Shown here: piece by piece, positions 1 to 9,022 of the stretch
Position numbering within the stretch: the stretch's first letter is position 1
How the letters are laid out: each line of letters opens with the position of its first letter
Origin: Flammeovirgaceae bacterium
Lineage (GTDB): Bacteria; Bacteroidota; Bacteroidia; Cytophagales; Cyclobacteriaceae
Direction of reading: 5' to 3'
Assembly (NCBI GenBank): GCA_023251155.1
Contig: JAHEZH010000001.1
Span: 1-56,693 of the forward strand
DNA: 56,693 nt
Made by a program: the position numbers and the translations under genes
Notes under the pieces: model-generated
Database searches by the model: none
Seen by the model: the letters and a program-made list of their open reading frames with translations, nothing else
Told to the model about the DNA's origin: nothing

Positions 1-54
1 AAGAATGTTACTTCTGCCAAGCCGGTCGAAGAGTTTCAGTGGTCGATTAAGTAA
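1..54 (+). CDS. C-terminal tail of an unknown protein (partial)
   Basis: Frame 1 is open from the window edge and ends in KPVEEFQWSIK followed by TAA at 52-54. Only 17 residues are visible, so no family can be assigned and the frame may be accidental. The next gene lies on the opposite strand and ends at 188, which would make the two convergent. Confidence 0.25.
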   Translation, partial: KNVTSAKPVEEFQWSIK

Positions 55-144
55 GTCATGCCTGCGGCAGAATTATCCGATGAACGCCTGTTGTTTACTT
101 ACGCGATAAACATGAACCAGAGATCACTACTGATTCGGTAAAAA

Positions 145-166
145 GCCTGCACTTTCCTACACAGGC
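145..166 (-). terminator. weak terminator-like hairpin after the acyl-CoA synthetase
   Basis: GCCTG at 145-149 pairs with CAGGC at 162-166. On the minus strand the stem is followed by TTTTTACC. It lies just past the stop of the acyl-CoA synthetase. The stem is only 5 bp and the loop is long, so this is tentative. Confidence 0.3.
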
Positions 167-187
167 AACAGGTAGGCAAAAAAAATC

Positions 188-1831
188 CTAACTGATTTCA
201 GCAATGACAACACCTTCCTGGGTATACCAGAGCGGATACTTGGGAAGATGTATTTTTTCCACTTCGTTGCGCTTTACTTTAAGTGTAGGCGTGAGCAATC
301 CATTTTCGATCGTCCAGTCGTCTTTGAGCAATACCGCCTTTTCTATTTTCTCGTACGATTCCAATCCGGGATTGATTTCATTCAGCGTATCAGCAATGCT
401 TTTATAAAGTGTTTCTTTTGATTTCGATTTACCTGCTGCGGATGCGACAATCAAAGCAATAGGCTGAGGAATGCCCATACCCACTACACATACCTGTTCA
501 ATGTCGGTGTTTTTCAACAACTGCATTTCGATGGGGGCAGGCGAAATGTATTTTCCTTTGTCGGTTTTAAACTGATCTTTTAACCTTCCGGTTATTTTTA
601 AAAAACCTTGTTTGTCTATTTCACCCAGGTCTCCCGTGCGTAAGTAGTGTTCTTCATCAAAAGCGGCAGCCGTTAGTTCCGGTTCTTTATAGTAGCCGCG
701 CAGATTGCCGGCACTCTTCAATCGGATCTCTCCTTCCGAAGAAATCTTTACACTCAGGCCAGTGAGCGGCTTTCCTACTGTTCCATGTTTATTGGCATCA
801 TTGCGATTGAAATGTCCGTAGACGAAATCTTCCGTCATGCCATAGGCCTGTAAAATCACCACGTCCAGTTTCTCAAACCACTCCAGCATCTCTACTGAAA
901 TGGGAGCCGCACCACTGAAAATGTGTGTCGCGCGTGATAGTCCCAGGTTCTTACGAATCTTCTTCTTTATTATACCTCCGATAATGGGAAGGCGGAGAAG
1001 TGTATCCAGTTTCTTCTGAGGCAATTTTTCCAATACCTTCTCACGGAACTTGGCCCACAATCGCGGCACCGCAAAGAAGATGTGGGGTTGTGTCTCTTTA
1101 AGATTATCTGCGAACGAATTCAAGGATTCTGAAAACGAATATTGTGCGCCCAGGTATAAGCCGACCATTTCAATTCCTATGCGCTCGGCAATATGACTTA
1201 ATGGCAAAAAGGAAAATAGCACCGGGTGAAGTGCAAAGTCGAGATCTTTAAATGCCGCTTTCACCGTCGCATCAACCGCGTTCATCTCATGCATCACGCC
1301 TTTTGCTTTGCCTGTAGTGCCCGATGTATAAATAATGGTGAAGATATCAGTGGGTTGCCAGGAGTAGGCATGAGCCGTTGGCGCATGGGCCAACCATTTT
1401 TCCCACGTGATCTCTTCCTGGATTCCGTAGGCTTCAATTCCTATTCTTACCATTCCTGAGGGAATGCCTGCCTGTTGTTCTTCGTACTGATCAAGCTTGC
1501 CTATAATGATTGCTTTCGCATCAGCATGTTCCAGTATCTGCTGAATGGAGGGCGCAGTAAGTGTAGCATACAACGGTATTGAAATATGACCGCAAAGCAT
1601 GATGGCAAGATCGGCCATGATCCAGTGCGCGCAATTTTTTGAGAGCAACGCTACGTGACTCTTTGGCGAAAGATTTAAACCATGTAGCCCCGCAGCAATT
1701 CGGCGAATCTCATTGCCTGCCTCTTTGTAGGTATATGTCTTCCAATGACCGTTGAATGGCTGGCGCAAAAACAGATTGTCGGGTATGGTTTTCTCCCAAT
1801 GAAGAAATTGCTCAAGTGGATTATTCATCAA
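188..1831 (-). CDS. AMP-forming long-chain acyl-CoA synthetase
   Basis: This enzyme activates a fatty acid with ATP to an acyl-adenylate and then a CoA thioester. The 547-residue protein shows the ANL superfamily signature YTSGTTGKAKG at residues 168-178, a YGMTED motif near residue 330, the hinge stretch RTGDLGEIDKQG, and the C-terminal TPTLKVKRNEVEK segment carrying the usual catalytic lysine region. Length and motif order match bacterial long-chain acyl-CoA ligases of the FadD15/AMP-binding type. There is no signal peptide, so it should act in the cytoplasm or at the inner face of the membrane. It is divergent from polA across about 110 bases. Chain-length preference cannot be read from sequence; other carboxylic-acid ligases of the family remain possible. 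Confidence 0.9.
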   Translation of the reverse strand: MMNNPLEQFLHWEKTIPDNLFLRQPFNGHWKTYTYKEAGNEIRRIAAGLHGLNLSPKSHVALLSKNCAHWIMADLAIMLCGHISIPLYATLTAPSIQQILEHADAKAIIIGKLDQYEEQQAGIPSGMVRIGIEAYGIQEEITWEKWLAHAPTAHAYSWQPTDIFTIIYTSGTTGKAKGVMHEMNAVDATVKAAFKDLDFALHPVLFSFLPLSHIAERIGIEMVGLYLGAQYSFSESLNSFADNLKETQPHIFFAVPRLWAKFREKVLEKLPQKKLDTLLRLPIIGGIIKKKIRKNLGLSRATHIFSGAAPISVEMLEWFEKLDVVILQAYGMTEDFVYGHFNRNDANKHGTVGKPLTGLSVKISSEGEIRLKSAGNLRGYYKEPELTAAAFDEEHYLRTGDLGEIDKQGFLKITGRLKDQFKTDKGKYISPAPIEMQLLKNTDIEQVCVVGMGIPQPIALIVASAAGKSKSKETLYKSIADTLNEINPGLESYEKIEKAVLLKDDWTIENGLLTPTLKVKRNEVEKIHLPKYPLWYTQEGVVIAEIS

Positions 1832-1939
1832 CCGTTTGTTTCAAGCTATTTAAACAGATTTTATTGAAAAGAAAAGAACACAATACACTGCGGCAGGATA
1901 AAAATTGGGATAATTTTAAGGTTCTGAATTTCGAACTCC

Positions 1940-4684
1940 ATGACTGCTGTTAAAAAACTATTTCTGCTTGACGCCTATGCGCTGATTTACCGCGCGCACT
2001 TTGCGTTCACCAAAAATCCGCGGATCAACTCCAGGGGAATGAACACGTCCGTTCCTTTTGGATTCACCAATACACTACTTGAAGTCATCCAGAAACAGAA
2101 GCCCACGCACATTGCTGTTGCTTTTGATACCGCCAGCCCTACTTTCCGTGATGAACTTTTTGCTGAATACAAAGCCACACGCCAGGAAACTCCGGAAGAC
2201 ATACGCAGCGGTATTCCTATCGTAAAAAGCATCATTCGCGGTTTCAATATTCCGATATTAGAATTAGACGGCTATGAAGCCGATGATATCATCGGTACGT
2301 TGGCCACCAAAGCGGCTACACAGGGCTTCACTGTTTACATGATGACGCCTGATAAAGATTACGGTCAGATAGTAAAAGATAATGTGTTCCTCTACAAGCC
2401 TGCTTATATGGGCAACTCGGTGGATATCCTTGGGCCAAAGGAAGTATGCGAAAAGTGGGACATTGAAAATGTAACGCAGGTAATTGATATCCTTGGGTTA
2501 CAGGGTGATGCTTCGGATAACATTCCGGGTATACCGGGCGTTGGGCCAAAGACGGCCGCAGACCTGATCAAGCAGTTTGGCACTGTAGAAAATATTATTG
2601 CCAATGCCGACAAGCTCAAAGGCAAGCTCAAAGAACGCGTGGAGCAATTTGGGGAGCAGGCGATCTTATCCAAGAAGCTGGCCACCATTGTTATTGATGT
2701 ACCGATCGAACTGAACGAAGAAGAACTGGCATACACCGGCCCCGATGCAGAGAAGCTGAAGCCCATCATTGAAGAACTGGAATTCAAAACCATGATGCCG
2801 CGTATCTTCAGTGCCGCCAGTGGCTCTGCCACTACAGTGAGTGCACCATCAGCGGCTTCTTCCGCCAAAGGTGCGCAGCTTTCCATGTTTGGTGCCAGTG
2901 CAGAAGAAGAAAGGGAGAGTGCGGCAGAGCAAACAGAAAAAATCACCATCCACACCACTGCCGTTAATTACCGATTGGTGGAAGATCCGGATGAACAACG
3001 GGCACTCGCCGAAAAACTACGATCGAAGAAAGAGTTTGCCCTGGAGGTCATCACGGATGAAGCTGAACATTTTGATTTTACTATTCAATCGCTTGTGTTC
3101 TCTACTGAACCGGGTGAAGGGTATTTTGTTCCTGTAAGACAACCTGATGATGTGAGGGTATTTACTGCGGCATTGTCCGATGAGCGGATCATCAAAGTAG
3201 CCTACAACATCAAATCTTCCATTCTTGCCTTGAAGAAGGTAGGGGTTGAAGTACGTGGCGCGCAGTTCGACATATTGCTCGGTCATTACCTGATTGAACC
3301 GGAAGCATCGCACGATTTAGGAATCATTGCCGGCCAATATCTGAATTACCAGCTGCTGGCAGGTGGGCAAACCGCTAAGGATCCGGCTTGCGAACGTGTA
3401 GACATTGCACTGCAACTGAAACAGAAACTCAACAAAGAACTGGAATCACGCAGGCAATCGTTGCTGATGCGTGATGTGGAAATGCCGCTGGTCGATGTAT
3501 TGGCGGCCATGGAGTTTGAAGGGGTGAAAGTAGATGAAGACACGCTGAAGTGGATGAGTGATGCGCTGCGCAAGGACAGTGAAGCCGTACAAAAAGATAT
3601 TTACCAGCTGGCGGGAACAGAATTCAACATTGGCTCTCCCAAGCAACTGGGTGAAGTGTTGTTTGATAAATTGAAATTGCTGGACAAAGCCAAGAAGACA
3701 AAGACAGGTCAGTATGCCACTGGTGAAGATGTTTTACTGAAGCTGGCCGATGATCATGAGATTGCAAAGAAGATACTGGAATACCGCGAATATGAAAAGC
3801 TGCGTTCTACTTACGTGGATGCATTACCACGCATGGTGAGCAAAACCGATGTACGTATTCACACTGATTATCGCCAGGCAGTAGCCGCAACAGGGCGTTT
3901 GAGTTCAAATAATCCAAACCTGCAAAATATTCCTATCCGTACCGAGAAGGGAAGACAGATACGCAGTGCGTTTGTAGCACGTGGTGAAGATTATTTATTC
4001 ATGTCAGCTGACTATTCACAGATTGAATTGCGTATTGCTGCTGCTTTTGCAAAAGACCAGGTGATGATCGAAGCCTTCCGCAACAAGCGCGACATCCACT
4101 CCACTACGGCCGCCAAAGTATTTAAAGTAGAGCTGGATAAAGTCACTTCCGATATGAGGCGCAAAGCCAAAGAAGTCAACTTTGGAATTCTCTACGGCAG
4201 CACGGCCTTTGGTCTCTCGCAAAACCTGGGTATTTCACGCACTGAAGGAGGAGAGATGATCGAAGCATACTTCAAAGAATTTCCTGGCATCAAGCGCTAC
4301 ATGGATGACTCCATCAACTATGCACGCGAAAAAGAATACGTGGAAACGATCCTCGGGCGAAGACGCTACCTGCGCGACATCAACTCGCGCAACATCACCA
4401 CGCGTGGCTTTGCCGAGCGCAACGCCATCAACGCACCCATACAAGGCAGTGCGGCAGACATCATCAAGATTGCGATGATTAACATTCACCGCTGGCTGCA
4501 GAAAGAGAAACTGAAAACAAGAATGACCATGCAGGTACATGATGAGTTGTGCTTCGACCTGCATAAAGACGAAGAAGCCATTGTAAAACCAAAAGTGATT
4601 GAGCTGATGAAGCACGCGGTCATTCTGGAAGTGCCCATGGAAGTAGAAGTAGGCATTGGCAAAAACTGGCTGGAAGCACACTAG
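1940..4684 (+). CDS. polA: DNA polymerase I
   Basis: Family A repair and Okazaki-fragment polymerase of 914 residues. Residues 1 to about 290 are the 5'-3' flap exonuclease (LLDAYALIYRAHFAF start, DKDYGQ, GDASDNIPGIPGVGPKTA helix-hairpin-helix). The C-terminal half carries polymerase motif A (SADYSQIELR), motif B (RRKAKEVNFGILYGSTAFG) and motif C (MQVHDEL). The middle 3'-5' exonuclease domain looks dead: where E. coli has FAFDTETD this protein has FALEVITD, so Asp355 becomes Glu369 and Glu357 becomes Ile371, and the NLKYD motif reads NIKSS, replacing Asp424 with Ser427. Only the Asp501 equivalent (VDIALQL) seems kept. Polymerase and flap activities should be intact while proofreading is probably lost. 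The ATG at 1940 gives the canonical N-terminus. Confidence 0.97.
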   Translation: MTAVKKLFLLDAYALIYRAHFAFTKNPRINSRGMNTSVPFGFTNTLLEVIQKQKPTHIAVAFDTASPTFRDELFAEYKATRQETPEDIRSGIPIVKSIIRGFNIPILELDGYEADDIIGTLATKAATQGFTVYMMTPDKDYGQIVKDNVFLYKPAYMGNSVDILGPKEVCEKWDIENVTQVIDILGLQGDASDNIPGIPGVGPKTAADLIKQFGTVENIIANADKLKGKLKERVEQFGEQAILSKKLATIVIDVPIELNEEELAYTGPDAEKLKPIIEELEFKTMMPRIFSAASGSATTVSAPSAASSAKGAQLSMFGASAEEERESAAEQTEKITIHTTAVNYRLVEDPDEQRALAEKLRSKKEFALEVITDEAEHFDFTIQSLVFSTEPGEGYFVPVRQPDDVRVFTAALSDERIIKVAYNIKSSILALKKVGVEVRGAQFDILLGHYLIEPEASHDLGIIAGQYLNYQLLAGGQTAKDPACERVDIALQLKQKLNKELESRRQSLLMRDVEMPLVDVLAAMEFEGVKVDEDTLKWMSDALRKDSEAVQKDIYQLAGTEFNIGSPKQLGEVLFDKLKLLDKAKKTKTGQYATGEDVLLKLADDHEIAKKILEYREYEKLRSTYVDALPRMVSKTDVRIHTDYRQAVAATGRLSSNNPNLQNIPIRTEKGRQIRSAFVARGEDYLFMSADYSQIELRIAAAFAKDQVMIEAFRNKRDIHSTTAAKVFKVELDKVTSDMRRKAKEVNFGILYGSTAFGLSQNLGISRTEGGEMIEAYFKEFPGIKRYMDDSINYAREKEYVETILGRRRYLRDINSRNITTRGFAERNAINAPIQGSAADIIKIAMINIHRWLQKEKLKTRMTMQVHDELCFDLHKDEEAIVKPKVIELMKHAVILEVPMEVEVGIGKNWLEAH

Positions 4685-4704
4685 TAAACGTCAACCTATT
4701 CACT

Positions 4705-5091
4705 CTACTGGATTTCATAATCGGAAGAAGTAGCTCCTTTGGTCCAGCGAGATGTATTGCTGGCTACTAATAATCCATCAACAAAGATTTTTGTAGTAAT
4801 GTCAGGGGCATCGCTGGTGCCGTATAAAGGAGAATCTACGGTAGCATCAATGTGAAGTGTAAAAGGAGCTTCTACTGTAAATTTATATTGCCATCCGCTT
4901 GATAACAGAGGAATCTTGCAATTGCAAATCTTTTCTCCTGTTGAAGAGATATACTCTCCATACCAATTATTCGATCCGGCTTCTACCAGATAACTCACCT
5001 CATGAGTAGTGGCCACGGCATAACTGTTATCGGTGCATGAAATGCCAGAAAGGGCCATTGCTGCAATGAAAATTGAAATTACTTTTTTCAT
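4705..5091 (-). CDS. small secreted lipoprotein, function unknown
   Basis: A 128-residue protein with a lipoprotein signal (MKKVISIFIAAMALSGISC, lipobox Cys at residue 19). The mature part is about 110 residues and rich in beta-prone stretches and Thr/Ser. It includes a CNC pair near residue 56 and a region (IPLLSSGWQYKFTVEAPFTL) resembling small beta-sandwich lipoproteins; an MmpS-like fold is a guess. It converges on polA with only 20 bases between stop codons. I do not recognise the family firmly. It is likely anchored in a membrane and faces the periplasm or cell surface. Confidence 0.7.
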   Translation of the reverse strand: MKKVISIFIAAMALSGISCTDNSYAVATTHEVSYLVEAGSNNWYGEYISSTGEKICNCKIPLLSSGWQYKFTVEAPFTLHIDATVDSPLYGTSDAPDITTKIFVDGLLVASNTSRWTKGATSSDYEIQ

Positions 5092-5240
5092 ACTTCTTGG
5101 CGCTTGTTTTTAACTAAAGATTTAAAGAAGCGTAAGGACAAAAATTAACCTTCTTGGTCATTCTTTATTCCACTTAACATTATTTAGTATTGTATGTGTA
5201 AGGAATAAGTAAATTTACTATTGAATATAATACTCCGCAC

Positions 5241-5693
5241 ATGAAAAAACAAGTTTGGCTCGTTCTGTTACTTTCTTTTTCTATCACTGTTGCTTTGGCA
5301 CAATCCAAGCCGAAAGCCGTGATCAACCACACCGCTGTATTTGTAGTGAGTATGAAAACAAGTGCCGCTTTCTATCACAACATCATTGGCCTTGATACCA
5401 TACCCGAACCTTTTCATGATGGCAAGCACGCGTGGTTTAAAACCGGCCCGACTTCCTCACTGCACATCATCGAAGGAGCAACAGAAAAAAAGGAATACTA
5501 TAAAAATCAGCATACCTGCTTCAGTGTTACTTCCGTAGATGCTTTTGTAGAGGTGCTGAAGAAAAACAAAATTGCTTTTGAAGATGTAGCCGGCAAGAAG
5601 AACGTAGTAAGCGTTCGTATCGATGGCGTGAAGCAACTGTGGCTGCAAGACCCGGATGGGTACTGGATTGAAATTAATGATGCAAAGTTTTGA
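5241..5693 (+). CDS. secreted VOC/glyoxalase-fold protein
   Basis: A 150-residue protein with a Sec signal peptide (cleavage near ALA-QS, residues 20-21) followed by a single vicinal-oxygen-chelate domain. Candidate metal ligands are His30 (INHTAVFV), His75 (SLHIIE), His91 (HTCFSV) and Glu144 (YWIEIND), spaced as in glyoxalase I-like enzymes. The motif QDPDGYWIEI is typical of the family C-terminus. VOC proteins bind a divalent metal and act as lyases, dioxygenases or resistance proteins; the substrate here is unknown. Export to the periplasm is unusual compared with cytoplasmic glyoxalase I. The DinB-family gene follows after 7 bases, suggesting co-transcription. A promoter-like TAAATTTA with an upstream TTG about 17 bases away lies near 5210. 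Confidence 0.85.
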   Translation: MKKQVWLVLLLSFSITVALAQSKPKAVINHTAVFVVSMKTSAAFYHNIIGLDTIPEPFHDGKHAWFKTGPTSSLHIIEGATEKKEYYKNQHTCFSVTSVDAFVEVLKKNKIAFEDVAGKKNVVSVRIDGVKQLWLQDPDGYWIEINDAKF

Positions 5694-5700
5694 TTCATAA

Positions 5701-6210
5701 ATGGACGCTATGCACCTTCAAAACTTCACTTCTCGCTTCCTTCGTTTCAACCACTGGGCAAATCAGCGCCAAACTTCCTGGCTATTAAGTTTAGACCGCA
5801 GTTTGCTGTATCAGCAGACCGGCTCCAGTTTCGGAACAATTGACCGAACACTTCAACACCTCCTCGCTGCGCAGCGTTATTGGTATGAAATCATCGTTAA
5901 TGAACATATTCCTTCCTTCGATCAACCGGAAAAGAAAAATGCGGTGGACGAAGTAATCCACGAACTGCTGCTCAGTTCTCAACAGCTGATCGAGGGAACA
6001 TCATCATTCGATGAAGAACAGTTAATGAAGCGCATCAAGGCATCGGATAGTACCCAGAGCAGGTATGATTACATCTTGCATACGGTAAATCATAGCAGCT
6101 ATCACCGCGGGCAAATCGTTACCATGAGCCGGGCGCTAGATAGTACATCAGCAATTCCGGTTACTGATTATGATGCCTATTTGTGGTGGATAGAGAACGA
6201 GAGCGAGTAA
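5701..6210 (+). CDS. DinB-family putative metal-dependent protein
   Basis: A 169-residue four-helix-bundle protein of the DinB/YfiT superfamily. The expected metal triad is His53 (RTLQHLLAAQRYW), His131 and His135 (NHSSYHRGQI), in the standard positions for the family. Members include thiol-transferases and many proteins without known function, so no substrate is assigned. There is no signal peptide. It starts 7 bases after the VOC gene and is probably translated from the same mRNA. MDAMHL offers two possible starts; the one given is the upstream ATG. Confidence 0.88.
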   Translation: MDAMHLQNFTSRFLRFNHWANQRQTSWLLSLDRSLLYQQTGSSFGTIDRTLQHLLAAQRYWYEIIVNEHIPSFDQPEKKNAVDEVIHELLLSSQQLIEGTSSFDEEQLMKRIKASDSTQSRYDYILHTVNHSSYHRGQIVTMSRALDSTSAIPVTDYDAYLWWIENESE

Positions 6211-6468
6211 TATCACCCGTTCATCTGCTGAATCGAAGTCCCATCCGCTCTAGCACTTCTTCCTCCGCTCTGTCGGCTCGCATTCTGTACGCAGGCTCAG
6301 CTCAGCAAAGAACCCATCACCTCCCTCAGCATCATTGATGGCCAGCCCGATACCCATCGGATCAAAGCAATCTTTCCGATAAAAGCAGGGCTCTTATCCA
6401 GTGACCTTAATCAAAGGTAAATAACAAGGAGAGATCAAATTAAATGATATATTGGAAGAGCTAAATCG

Positions 6469-7959
6469 ATGAATGTGGTCAAGAAATTGGTGCTCCTGAT
6501 TCTTGTGTTTTCTCCTTTTTGTATAAAAGCTAAGGAAAGCCATCCCGATCAGCAATCCATTGACAGCCTTTTGCGGGCCATTGATAAAATGACTTCCCGA
6601 AACTACGTTGAAGCATTGCGCTTTATAGACAGTACACTTGCTGAAACAAAAGACAAACCCCTGTATCTCTCCCACTACCTCTACGTGAAGATGAAAAAAA
6701 GTAGTGTGCTTCTGAAGGCCAAAGCACATAGCCGGGCATTTCAAAATTTACTTGAGGTTGAACCCATCGTCAACAAGAGCAGTGATCCGTTAATTAAAGC
6801 TTTTTACCAGGCCATGATGGCATTCATTTATGGCGACCAGAGAAACTGGAAGACCGCCATATCCTGTTATGATCAGGCACTGAAATTTTATGAGGGCACC
6901 CGTGAATACCGGAAGATTGCAATAACACATAATAACCTGGCCGATAGCTACCTGGCCCTTGGTGATACCGTGCAGGCACAGCGCGAGATCAATAGCGCAA
7001 TGGTACTCCATACCGATTTTCAGTTTGATGATGCTGATGTGATTTACTCCACAGCAGGAGAAATTGAACTCAGCAGGAAAAATTATAAAAAGGCACTGTT
7101 CTACTTAAATTCTGCGCTCCCCTTTAGCGATTTGCTGACCCCCGATACCCTTTCCTTTAACCCGGAGAAGAGCTTGTTCATTGCAAAGGCACTCATCGGG
7201 CTCAGGGAATTTACACAATCGAAGTCCTACATTGATTTCTGTAAGAACCGAATCAGTAATGACGAAGGCCTGAAAGTCAGGTACTACCTTACTCTGGTGG
7301 ATTACTTCAAAGCCCTGCACAGGTTTGATTCAGCACTGGTGTATAACGAAAAGGCACTCATCCTTTCACAGCATAGGGATGCGCGGCAATCGGCTGAGGC
7401 CATTGAGATTGTGAAGCTAAACGAGCGCTATGAGAATGAAAATTTACTTTTGCGCCAGCAGATCGCCACCAAATTACTGGAACAAAAATTATACGTTGTC
7501 ATCGTATTGCTTGCCGCCTTGAGCGTTGGCTTTTTAAGCTATGCCATTGTTGTGAAAAGACGCGACTATAAACTGCTGCAAGTTCAAAATGATGAAATTG
7601 CCGCTCAGTCGGAAGAGCTGAGGGCGATGACGGATGAACTGGCTGCTCAAGGAGAAGCATTGCGGCTCGCCAATGAAGCACTCGAAGCAAAAGTGAGTGA
7701 ACGGACAGCGAGATTGAGTGCAAAGAATGAGCAGTTAACACGCTACGCTTTTTTCAATGCGCATAAATTACGTTCACCCATTGCAACGCTGCTCGGCTTG
7801 AAAGAGCTTTTCAACGCAGCCGCTTCACCGGCGGAAAAAAACGAAATTATAGAGCTTGTGTTCATCACCACCGAAAGCTTCGATAAGGTGGTCAGAGAAT
7901 CACAGAAGATTTTAGACGATGCTGATGGAGATGATCCAACCGATCAAATTCCCGGATGA
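6469..7959 (+). CDS. TPR sensor protein with H-box but no kinase ATPase domain
   Basis: A 496-residue membrane protein. Residues 1-22 are a signal peptide. About 40-320 are tetratricopeptide-like helices (for example AISCYDQALKFYEGTREYRKIAITHNNLADSYLALGD), presumably periplasmic. One transmembrane helix lies at about 342-362, followed by a coiled coil (residues 370-420, EELRAMTDELAAQGEALR) and then a HisKA-like dimerisation helix pair with FFNAHKLRSPIATLLGL and candidate phospho-acceptor His432. The protein ends about 65 residues later without N, G1 or G2 boxes, so the HATPase domain is absent and does not appear downstream in another frame. It may act as a kinase-less partner or phosphotransfer dimer. 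Bacteroidota encode many TPR histidine kinases of otherwise similar layout. Confidence 0.8.
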   Translation: MNVVKKLVLLILVFSPFCIKAKESHPDQQSIDSLLRAIDKMTSRNYVEALRFIDSTLAETKDKPLYLSHYLYVKMKKSSVLLKAKAHSRAFQNLLEVEPIVNKSSDPLIKAFYQAMMAFIYGDQRNWKTAISCYDQALKFYEGTREYRKIAITHNNLADSYLALGDTVQAQREINSAMVLHTDFQFDDADVIYSTAGEIELSRKNYKKALFYLNSALPFSDLLTPDTLSFNPEKSLFIAKALIGLREFTQSKSYIDFCKNRISNDEGLKVRYYLTLVDYFKALHRFDSALVYNEKALILSQHRDARQSAEAIEIVKLNERYENENLLLRQQIATKLLEQKLYVVIVLLAALSVGFLSYAIVVKRRDYKLLQVQNDEIAAQSEELRAMTDELAAQGEALRLANEALEAKVSERTARLSAKNEQLTRYAFFNAHKLRSPIATLLGLKELFNAAASPAEKNEIIELVFITTESFDKVVRESQKILDDADGDDPTDQIPG

Positions 7960-8046
7960 TGAGCTTCACCAGGATGGTAAACTAAATACAAAGCGTAACA
8001 TGCATTTGTCAACGGGTTGAATTAATTTTAGTCGACCCTTATCGCT

Positions 8047-8913
8047 ATGAAACAACTTGCCCTTGCTATGCTTCTTATTGCGTTTCTCTTTTGCTGCAGG
8101 CCGAAGCACAGCGAAGAAACAGCACCCGATTCACTTTCGGTGGATACGATAGCGCTTGCTCCCTATGGTGACATGTCCGTAGAAGGAGGAGAAAAGGGGG
8201 AAGAAGCCGTAACGGAGCAAAACAGTGAGACCACTGGCCTGGAGGACTTTGACTATACCTTTGAAGGAAAACTGAACAAGACGATCGATGTGCGTGTGAA
8301 TATTTTTCAGAGGGAAGGAACAAAGAGGGCACGCCTGGTTTACCTCCGCAGCAAGAAGATCATCTACATGGACGCACGCTGCCCGGAGACTGGCACCTTT
8401 GAACTCACCGAAAAAGTAGAAGGTAAGGTAACAGGCATCTGGAAAATAGCTGCGGAAGAAGAGGATATAATGAGTGGCACCTGGAGCACTGCCGATGGCA
8501 GCAAACAATTACCTGTAGAGCTGATGATGAGCGAGATTGACTTTGATGATTTTCTGCCCAGGGAAAGGGTGCGCACAGGAACGTATGAACTGAAGGAAGA
8601 GAACGATGACGCCGAGACGAAACAGGAATTTCCTTTCCTCGGCCTGGAAGAATTGTTTGTGAAAAACATGGCCGGCAACACTATCTTTTTTGATTTACAG
8701 ATACAAGGACCACCTCCTGGTGTACATATGGGAGTAGTCAGCGGCATGGCTGAAGGCTCGGGCAACCATTATGTTTATACCAATGACGAGGGGTGTAAGA
8801 TCACCCTCTCCTTTGCGGGTGATACGGTGAGTCTGAATCAGAAAGGAAGCGATATCAATTGCGGCTTTGGCGCCAACATTTATGCCTATGGAAAGTTGAG
8901 CAAAAAAAATTAA
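8047..8913 (+). CDS. lipoprotein, function unknown
   Basis: A 288-residue protein with signal MKQLALAMLLIAFLFCC and a lipobox cysteine at residue 16 or 17. The sequence after the anchor is acidic and low complexity (about residues 40-75), then two beta-rich segments follow. The first contains FEGKLNKTIDVRVNIFQREG, typical of Bacteroidota proteins that describe solute-like beta barrels or sandwiches of unknown role. No catalytic motif is visible. An ATGCATTTG sequence at 8000-8008, about 40 bases upstream, partly matches the palindromes seen at 14116 and 51296. The gene appears monocistronic, with the broken pRiA4b ORF-3-like gene next in the same direction. Confidence 0.75.
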   Translation: MKQLALAMLLIAFLFCCRPKHSEETAPDSLSVDTIALAPYGDMSVEGGEKGEEAVTEQNSETTGLEDFDYTFEGKLNKTIDVRVNIFQREGTKRARLVYLRSKKIIYMDARCPETGTFELTEKVEGKVTGIWKIAAEEEDIMSGTWSTADGSKQLPVELMMSEIDFDDFLPRERVRTGTYELKEENDDAETKQEFPFLGLEELFVKNMAGNTIFFDLQIQGPPPGVHMGVVSGMAEGSGNHYVYTNDEGCKITLSFAGDTVSLNQKGSDINCGFGANIYAYGKLSKKN

Positions 8914-9022
8914 ACAACAGGTGCCGCCTGCCGCGCATCGGCTCACTGAACAATGACCCGTATTCACACTTCCTTTTTACCTTGCGTGGATAAATTTAGT
9001 TTCACACTTCGCGCACTGGCCT

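Noticed and set aside
6250-6393. A 47-codon minus-strand open stretch (FDPMGIGLAINDAEGGDGFF) between the DinB gene and the TPR sensor.
   Set aside because: It resembles coding text by eye but is short, has its only ATG at 6357, and matches no family I know. It could be a remnant, yet nothing shows it is translated. The rest of 6211-6468 shows no feature.
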